DNA from: Hallella seregens ATCC 51272
GTDB lineage: Bacteria; Bacteroidota; Bacteroidia; Bacteroidales; Bacteroidaceae
NCBI RefSeq assembly: GCF_000518545.1
Contig: NZ_JADU01000006.1
Coordinates: 62,001 to 126,000, forward strand
DNA: 64,000 bases
Reading direction: 5' to 3'
Shown here: positions 54,194 through 61,715 of the stretch, in pieces
Layout: each line of letters opens with the position of its first letter
Numbering within the stretch: position 1 is the first letter of the stretch
Notes under the pieces: generated by a model
Told to the model about the DNA's origin: nothing
The model's database searches: none
What the model saw: only the letters and a program-made list of their open reading frames with translations
Made by a program: the position numbers and the translations under genes

Positions 54194-55096
54194 TTATTTT
54201 ATCTCGTACCTATAGGGTATTGATGATTGCGCGCCCATGCGTGTCACTGATATAGCTGAAGCATGGCAGGCAAAACGTGTACCCTCTTCCAATGACATGT
54301 TTTCCGAGAGAGCTACAGCCAAAGCTCCGCAGAACGTATCTCCTGCCGCAGTGGTATCTACTGCTTCCACCTTGTCTGATGGAACTACCGTAATTTCATG
54401 GTTTGCTATCATGGCGCCACGTGAACCAAGAGTGACGATAACTTTCTTACAGCCTACTTCTTGAATCTTTTTTGCTGCCCTCTCGGCTTCTTCCAAGCTT
54501 TGCACCTCAATACCGGAAATAATCGAAGCCTCGGTCTCATTGGGAACAATGAGGTCGATATTGGATAGAAAGCCCGCGGGGAATCCCTGGCTCGGCGCAG
54601 GCGCAGGATTAAGTATTACTTTTTTTCCATGGGCATGCGCAATCTCTGCAGCCTTTACTACGGATTCCATTGGTATTTCCAACTGAAGGACTAAAATGTC
54701 AGAAGCTTTAATAACTTCTGTGAGACTTTCAATATCTTTAGAAGTAAGTGCATCGTTAGTACTCTCTGCTACAACAATGCAGTTTTCCCCTTTGCTGTCC
54801 ACATTAATCAAAGCTACCCCAGAATTTCCCTCTGGATCCTCAAGAATATGAGACACATCAATACCCTCTTCCTTAAATAATTCGCGGGCTTTCTTGCCAA
54901 AAGTGTCCCTACCAACTTTGCACACAAACGTTACGTTACCACCCAGCCGGGAGGCTGCAACAGCTTGGTTGGCCCCCTTTCCTCCAGGATTCATCATGAA
55001 TTTTCCTCCAAGCAATGTTTCGCCCGGTTTAGGCAATCGATCAGATTTAATCACCATATCGGTGTTACTGCTTCCTATCACAAGTATTCTTCTCAT
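54194..55096 (-). CDS. rbsK: Ribokinase (PfkB family)
   Basis: This 300-residue cytoplasmic kinase phosphorylates ribose to ribose-5-phosphate. The substrate motif GGKGANQAVAASRLGG (about 39-54) and the ATP/anion-hole motif DTTAAGDTFCGALAVAL (about 245-261, catalytic Asp in AGD) are present. SSNTDMVIKSDRLPKPGETLLGG is typical of RbsK. The start at 55096 (MRRILVIGSSN) replaces a longer frame whose extra residues overlap the promoter. It is the first gene of the low-GC operon, and its presence is the main argument that the whole locus delivers ribose. The promoter and LacI-type operator lie 52-74 nt upstream. Confidence 0.92.
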   Translation of the reverse strand: MRRILVIGSSNTDMVIKSDRLPKPGETLLGGKFMMNPGGKGANQAVAASRLGGNVTFVCKVGRDTFGKKARELFKEEGIDVSHILEDPEGNSGVALINVDSKGENCIVVAESTNDALTSKDIESLTEVIKASDILVLQLEIPMESVVKAAEIAHAHGKKVILNPAPAPSQGFPAGFLSNIDLIVPNETEASIISGIEVQSLEEAERAAKKIQEVGCKKVIVTLGSRGAMIANHEITVVPSDKVEAVDTTAAGDTFCGALAVALSENMSLEEGTRFACHASAISVTRMGAQSSIPYRYEIK

Positions 55097-55147
55097 TATT
55101 ATAGATTTTAGATATTTAGTTATTATAAATCTGATATTGAACAGATA

Positions 55148-55163
55148 GCACAAACGTTTGTGC
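55148..55163. promoter_or_regulatory. Perfect 16-bp palindrome, probable LacI-family operator
   Basis: GCACAAACGTTTGTGC is a perfect inverted repeat with the central CG typical of LacI/PurR-family sites. It abuts the -7 box of the ribokinase promoter, so a bound repressor would block transcription start. The LacI gene begins 131 bp away on the other strand. Confidence 0.75.
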
Positions 55164-55170
55164 AAATATA
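55163..55170 (-). promoter_or_regulatory. Promoter -7 element of the ribokinase-sus-glycohydrolase operon
   Basis: The minus strand reads TATATTTG followed by CA, directly next to the palindrome 55148-55163. Its first downstream bases are shared with the operator. Confidence 0.65.
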
Positions 55171-55265
55171 TGAAAATATCAATTAGTTGCTCGTTTTTTA
55201 ACCTACATTAACTCTGTGTTTCAGAAGAAGTCATGCGTTGTCTATGAATTATAAATTAGAATTAG

Positions 55266-55273
55266 TAAATTTG
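55266..55273 (+). promoter_or_regulatory. Probable -7 element of the lacI-family gene
   Basis: TAAATTTG lies 20 nt before the ATG at 55294. No clear TTTG at -33 is seen. Confidence 0.5.
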
Positions 55274-55293
55274 TACTCTATACTTTTAACAAG

Positions 55294-56301
55294 ATGAAAG
55301 AAACTCTTGAATCTCTTTCCAAACGGCTTGATTTGTCTAAAACTACTATCTCCAGGGCACTGTCAGGTAAGGGTGAACAATACCGCATCAACCCGGATAC
55401 GGTTACCAAAATTATTGAAGAAGCACAAAAATGTGGCTACAGGCCCAATTTTGCTGCACAAATGTTGCGCAAAAAGGCATCTTATACCATCGCTTTAGTC
55501 ATACCTAACATTGTAAATCCTTTTTTTGCAAACATTGCAGGTGTAATCATCGAAGAGGCAAAAGAAAAAGGGTATTTCATCAATGTTATGAATACCTTTG
55601 AAAACGAAGACATAGAGATGGAGTCCATCGAGAATGCCTACTCGCACAATATGGACGGAATCATCCTTGTTCCAACTGGCAGCAACGGCAAACGGCTGAA
55701 AGCAGCATACCAACCATCAGTCCCACTGATTCTTATTGATCGATATTTTGCCGACACCACTTTACCTTATGTTTCCACGAACAACTATGAAGGCGGCTAT
55801 CGAGTAACCCGGTTACTGCTTGAAGCTGGACACAGAAACATCTTGTGCCTGGCAGGAGAAAGCAATTCCATCACCACGAAAGAGCGTGTACGTGGCTATC
55901 AAGATGCCATGAAAGAATTTGGGAATGAGGGAAACATCAATGTCAAAGGAAAAGATTTCTCGCTGATGAATGGATATATTGAAACACAAATATGTCTGGC
56001 GTCAGATTACCAACCAACGGCCATTTTTTCCACCAGCAACACCATTCTTCTGGGAGCCATGAAAGCACTGAAAGAAAATAAAAGACATATACCAGAACAA
56101 GTCTCAATGGTTTCTTTCGATGACAACATCTTCTTAGACTACCTTGAGCCTGCCATAACGCGTGTAATCCAACCTATACAAGAAATAGGAATCATCGCAT
56201 TTGACATGATACAGGATGAAATAGAAAAGAAAGTAAAAGCCAACAGGCAGATTCTACTGAGTCCTGAACTTATCATACGCAACTCTGTGAGAATACTTTA
56301 G
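55294..56301 (+). CDS. LacI-family transcriptional regulator
   Basis: This is a 335-residue repressor-type protein. The N-terminal helix-turn-helix (LESLSKRLDLSKTTISRALSGKG, about 4-26) and hinge (NPDTVTKIIEEAQKCGYRPNFAAQMLRKK) are followed by a type 1 periplasmic-binding-like sensor domain (YTIALVIPNIVNPFFANIAGVIIEEAKEKGYF, about 65-96). It is divergent from the ribokinase operon, and the palindrome at 55148-55163 is a fitting site, so it most likely represses that operon until a ribose-derived inducer is present. Most Bacteroides PULs use HTCS, SusR or ECF regulators instead. It shares the AT-rich composition of the block and forms its right edge. Confidence 0.92.
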   Translation: MKETLESLSKRLDLSKTTISRALSGKGEQYRINPDTVTKIIEEAQKCGYRPNFAAQMLRKKASYTIALVIPNIVNPFFANIAGVIIEEAKEKGYFINVMNTFENEDIEMESIENAYSHNMDGIILVPTGSNGKRLKAAYQPSVPLILIDRYFADTTLPYVSTNNYEGGYRVTRLLLEAGHRNILCLAGESNSITTKERVRGYQDAMKEFGNEGNINVKGKDFSLMNGYIETQICLASDYQPTAIFSTSNTILLGAMKALKENKRHIPEQVSMVSFDDNIFLDYLEPAITRVIQPIQEIGIIAFDMIQDEIEKKVKANRQILLSPELIIRNSVRIL

Positions 56302-56435
56302 CTTGGCTTCGATATGAAAGTTGTCAGATTTTGCCCGAATTTCACTGACTGCCCACATTCCTCTCGACAATCAATTATTTGAGACGTTTCCGTGTTTTTT
56401 CTCATAAAAATCGTATGAATCTAAAATAAAATTCG

Positions 56436-56443
56436 TATGTTTG
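56436..56443 (+). promoter_or_regulatory. Probable -7 element of the glycine cleavage operon
   Basis: TATGTTTG followed by CA lies 35 nt before lplA. Two direct repeats (AAAATCGTATGAAT-like and AAAATTCGTATGTTT) overlap it and might bind a regulator. No glycine riboswitch was recognised upstream. Confidence 0.5.
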
Positions 56444-56478
56444 CACGCAGATAAAAACCCTACGAAACTGCTACGACC

Positions 56479-57189
56479 ATGATATATATTGACCTGAAAA
56501 CAACCGCGACCCACCGACTCAGCTTCTATCTCGCCATGGAGGAATACGTGGCCCGCAGCGTCTATGCGGGCGAGGACTGCTTTTTCATGTGGCAAGTGGA
56601 GCCCACTGTCATCTTCGGACGCAACCAAGTGGCTGAGAACGAGGTGGATCTGGCCTACTGCCGCACCGAGGGCATCGACGTGTTCAGGCGCAAGAGCGGC
56701 GGCGGATGCGTGTATGCCGACATGAGCAACGTGATGCTCTCCTACATCACGCGCGAGAACGACCTCACCGAGGCCTTCGACCATTACCTTGCCCTGCTCA
56801 CCGCGGCCCTGCAGCGCATCGGCATTCCTGCCGTGCGCAACGACCATAATGACGTGATGCTGGGCGGCCATAAAATATCAGGCAACGCCATTTGGCACCT
56901 TCCCGGCCGCACCATTGCCCACGGCACGTTGCTTTACGACACGCGCATGGAGCACATGACACGCGCCATCACGCCCGGCAAACAGAAGCTCGACAAGAAC
57001 GGTGTGCAGAGCGTGGCCCAGCGCATCACCCTGCTCAAGGACTACACCACACTCTCGCTCGAAGACATCAAGCGGAGCCTACGCAACACCATCTGCGACA
57101 AAACCCACTGCCTCACCGAGGCCGACGAGGACGGCATCCGCCTCATTGAGCGCGAATACCTCGACCCACAGTTCATCTACAGCAAGTAG
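56479..57189 (+). CDS. lplA: Lipoate-protein ligase
   Basis: This is a 236-residue enzyme of the LplA/LipB superfamily that attaches lipoate to the GcvH lysine. VFRRKSGGGCVYADMSNVMLSYI (about 70-92) is the RRxSGGGxV lipoyl-binding motif, KISGNAIWHLPGRTIAHGTLLYD (about 132-154) holds the catalytic Lys, and GRNQ near 49 fits the family. It lacks the C-terminal domain of the longer E. coli LplA, so it may work with a separate partner or be a short LplA/LipM-type enzyme. It is the first gene of the glycine cleavage operon, which explains its role. Confidence 0.9.
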   Translation: MIYIDLKTTATHRLSFYLAMEEYVARSVYAGEDCFFMWQVEPTVIFGRNQVAENEVDLAYCRTEGIDVFRRKSGGGCVYADMSNVMLSYITRENDLTEAFDHYLALLTAALQRIGIPAVRNDHNDVMLGGHKISGNAIWHLPGRTIAHGTLLYDTRMEHMTRAITPGKQKLDKNGVQSVAQRITLLKDYTTLSLEDIKRSLRNTICDKTHCLTEADEDGIRLIEREYLDPQFIYSK

Positions 57190-57228
57190 ACGCACCGGCA
57201 CGAAGCAACAATCCAAACCTGTCCCTAT

Positions 57229-58314
57229 ATGAACAAACGAACCTGTCTCTACGAGCGCCACCAGGCCATGGGTGCGCTCATCCAGCCCTTTGGCGGATTC
57301 GACATGCCCATACAGTATTCATCCATCATCGACGAGCACCAGGCCGTGCGCCGGCATTGCGGCGTGTTCGACGTGTCGCACATGGGCGAGGTGGTGGTGC
57401 GCGGCCGCGACGCCGAGCGATACGTGAACCACATCTTCACCAACGACGTGTCGGGCGCCCCCCTCTACCAGATTTTCTACGGCATGATGCTCTATCCCGG
57501 CGGCGGCACCGTGGATGATTTGCTGGTCTACAAGATGGGCAACGAGGAGTTTTTTATCGTTATCAATGCAGCCAATATCGACAAAGACGTGGAGTGGATG
57601 CGCCGCCATGCCGAGGGGTTTGACGTGGTGCTCGACCACGCTTCCGACCGCTACGGCCAGCTGGCCGTGCAGGGACCGGAGGCCGAAGAGGTGATGGAGC
57701 AGGTGCTTGCACTGCCCTGCCGCGAGCTCTCGTTCTACACGGCGAAGACCCTTGAGGCCGCGGGCGAGACCGTTATCGTGAGCCGAACAGGCTACACGGG
57801 CGAGGACGGGTTCGAGATCTATGGCTCCCACGCTTTCATTGTGGCCCAGTGGGATCGGCTCATGGACAGCCACCGATGCACGCCCTGCGGCCTGGGCTGC
57901 CGCGACACGCTGCGCTTTGAGGTGGGGTTGCCGCTCTACGGCGACGAGCTCTCGCCCGACATCTCGCCCGTCATGGCGGGTCTCGGCATGTTCTGCAAGC
58001 TCGACAAGCCTGAGTTTATCGGTCGCGAGGCCCTCGTGCGGCAGAAAGCCGAGGGCGTGACCCGCCGTCTGCGCGGCATCGAGATCGACGACCGTGCCGT
58101 ACCGCGCCACGGCTACAAGGTGATGGCCGACGGCCAGGAGGTGGGCGAGGTGACCACCGGCTACCGCCTTATCTCCGTGGACAAGAGCTGTGCCGTGGCC
58201 TTAGTGGACAGCCGTCTGCAGCTCGGCGACCGCGTGGAGGTGCAAATCCGCAAGAAGCTCTTCCCCGGCACCATCGTCAAAAAGAAGTTCTACGAGAAGC
58301 ATTACAAGAAGTAA
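57229..58314 (+). CDS. gcvT: Glycine cleavage system T protein (aminomethyltransferase)
   Basis: This 361-residue cytoplasmic enzyme moves the methylene group from the GcvH arm to tetrahydrofolate and releases ammonia. Motifs are GGFDMPIQYSSIIDEHQAVR (about 22-41), GVFDVSHMGEVVVRG, LAVQGPEAEEVM and SRTGYTGEDGFEIY (about 184-197). The catalytic Asp region lies in FDVSHMGE. Length is normal. The TAA stop at 58312-58314 is the first three bases of a 44-bp tandem repeat that fills the gap before gcvH. Confidence 0.96.
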   Translation: MNKRTCLYERHQAMGALIQPFGGFDMPIQYSSIIDEHQAVRRHCGVFDVSHMGEVVVRGRDAERYVNHIFTNDVSGAPLYQIFYGMMLYPGGGTVDDLLVYKMGNEEFFIVINAANIDKDVEWMRRHAEGFDVVLDHASDRYGQLAVQGPEAEEVMEQVLALPCRELSFYTAKTLEAAGETVIVSRTGYTGEDGFEIYGSHAFIVAQWDRLMDSHRCTPCGLGCRDTLRFEVGLPLYGDELSPDISPVMAGLGMFCKLDKPEFIGREALVRQKAEGVTRRLRGIEIDDRAVPRHGYKVMADGQEVGEVTTGYRLISVDKSCAVALVDSRLQLGDRVEVQIRKKLFPGTIVKKKFYEKHYKK

Positions 58315-58443
58315 CAGCCCACCTCCACCTACCCCATAACAGCCCATCACCCTTATAACAGCCCACCCCCACCTACCCCATAACATCCCATCACCCTTAT
58401 AACAGCCCACCCCCACCTACCCCATAACAGCCCATCACCCTTA
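58312..58443. repeat. 44-bp tandem repeat, three near-identical units plus partial (array E)
   Basis: Units start at 58312, 58356 and 58400, with one or two differences between them; a decayed fourth unit begins at 58444. Each unit holds two related halves beginning TAACAGCCCA. The array lies inside the gcv operon between gcvT and gcvH. Confidence 0.92.
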
Positions 58444-58488
58444 TAACAGCCTATCCCCACCTATCACCTCCTGTCAGGTATAGGTGTA

Positions 58489-58530
58489 GGGGCCGGCCTA
58501 CGGGCCGCCCCGCACGCTTGAAACAAGCGT
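58489..58530. repeat. Two-hairpin element, copy 2
   Basis: GGGGCCGGCC (58489-58498) pairs with GGCCGCCCC (58503-58511) around TACG. The second stem ACGCTT/AAGCGT (58514-58519 with 58525-58530) encloses GAAAC. It is similar to 2717-2756, with compensatory changes in the second stem. It lies 50 nt upstream of gcvH. Confidence 0.55.
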
Positions 58531-58579
58531 TCGCCATCCCCCGACAACAACCCTATTTTAAACCTAAAAATACATCATC

Positions 58580-58939
58580 ATGACTTATTACAGCGAATCA
58601 CACGAATACGTGCGCGTGGAAGGAGAGTTTGGATACATCGGAATCACCGACTATGCACAGAAAGCTTTGGGCAACATTGTCTACGTAGACATGCCCGAAG
58701 TGGACGACGAGGTGACGGCCGGAGAGGACTTCGGCGCCGTGGAGAGCGTGAAAGCTGCCAGCGACCTCACCTCGCCCGTGAGCGGAACAGTGGTCGAAGT
58801 GAACGACGCGCTGGCCGACCGACCCGCCCTCATCAACGAGGACGCCGCCGCCAACTGGCTCATCAAGGTGAAGCTCGCCGACCTTTCGGAGCTCGACGCC
58901 CTGATGAACGAGGAGGATTATCTGGCCACCGTGCAGTGA
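58580..58939 (+). CDS. gcvH: Glycine cleavage system H protein
   Basis: This is a 119-residue lipoyl carrier. The lipoylated Lys lies in GAVESVKAASDLTSPVSG (Lys about 60). SHEYVRVEGEFGYIGITDYAQKALGNIVYVDMP and NWLIKVKLADLSELDALMNEEDY are conserved. It shuttles the aminomethyl arm between GcvP, GcvT and Lpd. It is separated from gcvT by 265 nt of repeats and hairpins, which could set its expression apart from that of gcvT. It is 19 nt before gcvPA. Confidence 0.97.
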   Translation: MTYYSESHEYVRVEGEFGYIGITDYAQKALGNIVYVDMPEVDDEVTAGEDFGAVESVKAASDLTSPVSGTVVEVNDALADRPALINEDAAANWLIKVKLADLSELDALMNEEDYLATVQ

Positions 58940-58958
58940 CCCCAACCGCCAAACGCCT

Positions 58959-60299
58959 ATGTTCAAGTATTTTCCACACACCGATGCCGACATCCAGCGC
59001 ATGTTGGCAGTGGTGGGCGTGGGCTCGATGGACGAGCTCTACGCCGACGTGCCACGGGAGGTGAGGCTGCAAGGCGCCTACGACCTGCCCGCCGCCATGA
59101 GCGAGACGGAGGTGCGCCGCTTCTTCGACGGCCTGTGTGCAGCCAACAGCGTGAAGACCTGCTTTGCTGGAGACGGCGTCTACGACCACTACATCCCGGC
59201 CGTAATACCCCAGATTGTGAGCCGCTCGGAGTATCTCACGAGCTACACGCCCTACCAAGCCGAGATCTCGCAAGGCACATTACACTACATCTTTGAGTAC
59301 CAGACGATGATGGCACGGCTCACCGGAATGGACGTGTCCAACGCCTCGATGTACGACGGCGCCACGGCCACGGCCGAGGCAGCGATGATGGCTTGCGGCA
59401 TCGCCCGCAAGTCAAGGCGCGTGCTCGTGGCCGAGACGATAGACCCGAAAGTGATGCAAGTGGTGCAGACCTATGCCCGCTTCCATGGCATCCGGCTCGA
59501 CATCATTCCCCAGCACAACGGCGCCGCCGACCTTTCCACCCTGCCCTCGCTGCTGGCCCAGGAGCCCACGGCGGGCGTTATCGTGCAGCAACCCAACCGT
59601 TACGGCATCATCGAGGACTTCGACGATGCGGCCGACGCCTGCCATGCGGCCAAGGCCCTGTTCATCGTCAACAGCGTGGCGGCCGACCTGGCCCTGCTCA
59701 AGACCCCCGGAGAATGGGGAGCCGACATCGCCGTGGGCGAGGCCCAGAGCCTCGGACTGCCCATGGCCTGGGGCGGTCCTTACCTGGGTTATCTCTGCAC
59801 CACGGAGAAACACATGCGCAAGATGCCGGGGCGCATCGTGGGGCAGACCGTCGATCAGGACGGCCGGCGCGCCTACGTGCTCACCCTGCAGGCCCGCGAA
59901 CAGCACATCCGACGGCAAAAAGCCATGTCCAACATCTGCTCCAACGAGAGCCTCATGGCCCTCTGGGCCACCATCTACATGGCCCTCATGGGCAAGCAGG
60001 GACTGCGCGAGGCGGCCCAGGCAGGCTGCGACGGCGCCCACTACCTGCACCGTGCGCTGCTGTCCACGGGCCGCTTCAGCGAGGCTTTCCCCGGCCGCGA
60101 GTTTTTCAACGAGTTCTGTCTGCGCTACGACGGCGACCTCGAGGCCCTGCAACAGCGGTGGCTCGACGCCGGTTTCTTCGGCGGCGTGCGCGTGGCCGAC
60201 GACGTGGTGATGCTGGCCGTCACCGAGCAACGCACCCGCCAAGAGGCCGACACGCTCGTGGGCCTCGTGCCCGAGGCCGCACCGGCACCACATATATAA
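58959..60299 (+). CDS. gcvPA: Glycine dehydrogenase (decarboxylating) subunit 1
   Basis: This is the 446-residue N-terminal half of the P protein in the two-subunit form. YTPYQAEISQGTLHYIFEYQTMMARLTGMDVSNASMYDGATATAEA (about 89-134), VQQPNRYGIIEDFDD and the C-terminal QAREQHIRRQKAMSNICSNE are diagnostic. It forms a complex with GcvPB that decarboxylates glycine. It is 15 nt before gcvPB. Confidence 0.96.
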   Translation: MFKYFPHTDADIQRMLAVVGVGSMDELYADVPREVRLQGAYDLPAAMSETEVRRFFDGLCAANSVKTCFAGDGVYDHYIPAVIPQIVSRSEYLTSYTPYQAEISQGTLHYIFEYQTMMARLTGMDVSNASMYDGATATAEAAMMACGIARKSRRVLVAETIDPKVMQVVQTYARFHGIRLDIIPQHNGAADLSTLPSLLAQEPTAGVIVQQPNRYGIIEDFDDAADACHAAKALFIVNSVAADLALLKTPGEWGADIAVGEAQSLGLPMAWGGPYLGYLCTTEKHMRKMPGRIVGQTVDQDGRRAYVLTLQAREQHIRRQKAMSNICSNESLMALWATIYMALMGKQGLREAAQAGCDGAHYLHRALLSTGRFSEAFPGREFFNEFCLRYDGDLEALQQRWLDAGFFGGVRVADDVVMLAVTEQRTRQEADTLVGLVPEAAPAPHI

Positions 60300-60314
60300 A
60301 TAAGGAGGAGCACT

Positions 60315-61715
60315 ATGAACAACAAGCTATATTCACATCTCATCTTCGAGCTCGGCCGTCCGGGACGCGTGGGCTACAGTCTGCCCGCGTCGGAATTTCC
60401 CCGCCACGAGCTGCCCGCCAAGGCATGCCGCGGGCGGGCAGCCGGTCTGCCCGAGTGCGACGAGCCTACCGTCGTGAGGCATTACACCAACCACAGCGGC
60501 AACAACTTCGGCGTGGACAACGGCTTCTACCCGCTGGGGTCGTGCACGATGAAGTACAATCCCAAGATCAACGACGAGACGGCCGCCCGCCGCGAGTTCC
60601 AAAACCTGCACCCGCTGCAGCCCGACGCCACCGTGCAGGGTGCGCTACAAGCCGAGAAACTGCTGTGCCGGCTGCTGGCGGCAGTGACAGGAATGGACGC
60701 CTTCACGCTGAAGCCCTGCGCCGGCGCCCACGGCGAGCTCACGGGGCTGATGGTGATTCGCGCCTACCACGAGAGCCGGGGCGACACGGGCCGCACCAAG
60801 GTGCTCGTGCCCGATTCGGCCCATGGCACCAACCCTGCCTCGGCAGCCGTGTGCGGACTGGAGGTGGTCGAGGTGAAAAGTCTGCCCGACGGCACCGTCG
60901 ACACGGCCGACCTCGAGACCAAACTCGACGACACCGTGGCGGCTATGATGATGACCAACCCCAACACGCTGGGCCTTTTCGAGCACCGCATCGTGCACAT
61001 TGTGGAACGCGTGCACGCCTGTGGCGGACTGATGTACTACGACGGGGCCAACCTGAACCCGCTGCTCGGCGTGTGCCGGCCGGGCGACATGGGCTTCGAC
61101 GTGCTGCACGTGAACCTGCACAAGACCTTTTCCACGCCCCATGGAGGCGGCGGACCGGGCAGCGGGCCCGTGGGCGTGCGCCGCGATCTGGAGCCCTTCT
61201 TCCCCACGGTGAACCCCTACCACGGCAACTTCCTCGTGGAGCTGCGCGCCCTGGCCTACCTGCTCACGCTGGGCCGGGAGCACATCGGGCAGGTGGGGCC
61301 GCTGGCCACGCTCAACGCCAGCTACATCAAGGAGAGCCTGCGCGACGTCTACGAGCTGCCCATCGGCGGGCTGTGCAAGCACGAGTTCGTGTTCGACGGC
61401 CTGCGCGACAAGTCGACCGGCGTCACCACAATGGACGTGGCGAAGCGCCTGCTCGACTTCGGCTTCCATGCCCCGACCATCTATTTCCCCATGTTGTTCC
61501 ACGAGGCGATGATGATTGAGCCCACCGAGAACGAGAGTCTGGAGACCATCGACCGCTTCATCGCCGTCATGCGGCAGATAGCTCGCGAGGCCATCGAGTC
61601 GCCCGAGGTGGTGAAGACGGCCCCGCACACGGCCCCCATCTCGCGCGTGGACGACGTGCTGGCGGCCCGCGAGCCCGTGCTCACCTATCCCGAAACCCAA
61701 CCCACAGAACCATGA
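60315..61715 (+). CDS. gcvPB: Glycine dehydrogenase (decarboxylating) subunit 2
   Basis: This is the 466-residue PLP-binding half of the P protein. [30 protein letters not shown]-like N-terminus ([19 protein letters not shown]), [27 protein letters not shown] and the PLP lysine in [18 protein letters not shown] (about 261-278) are present. With GcvPA it decarboxylates glycine and loads the methylamine on GcvH. Its stop overlaps the lpd start (ATGA). Confidence 0.96.
   Translation: [466 protein letters not shown]

Noticed and set aside
56302..56478. A glycine riboswitch upstream of the gcv operon
   Set aside because: I looked for the paired-aptamer features in the 177-nt gap and saw none; only a promoter and a short direct repeat are visible.
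59393..61519. A plus-strand open frame of about 700 codons overlapping gcvPA and gcvPB
   Set aside because: It is in another frame of the same strand, Arg/Gly/Pro-rich and without any recognised motif; the gcv genes explain the region.
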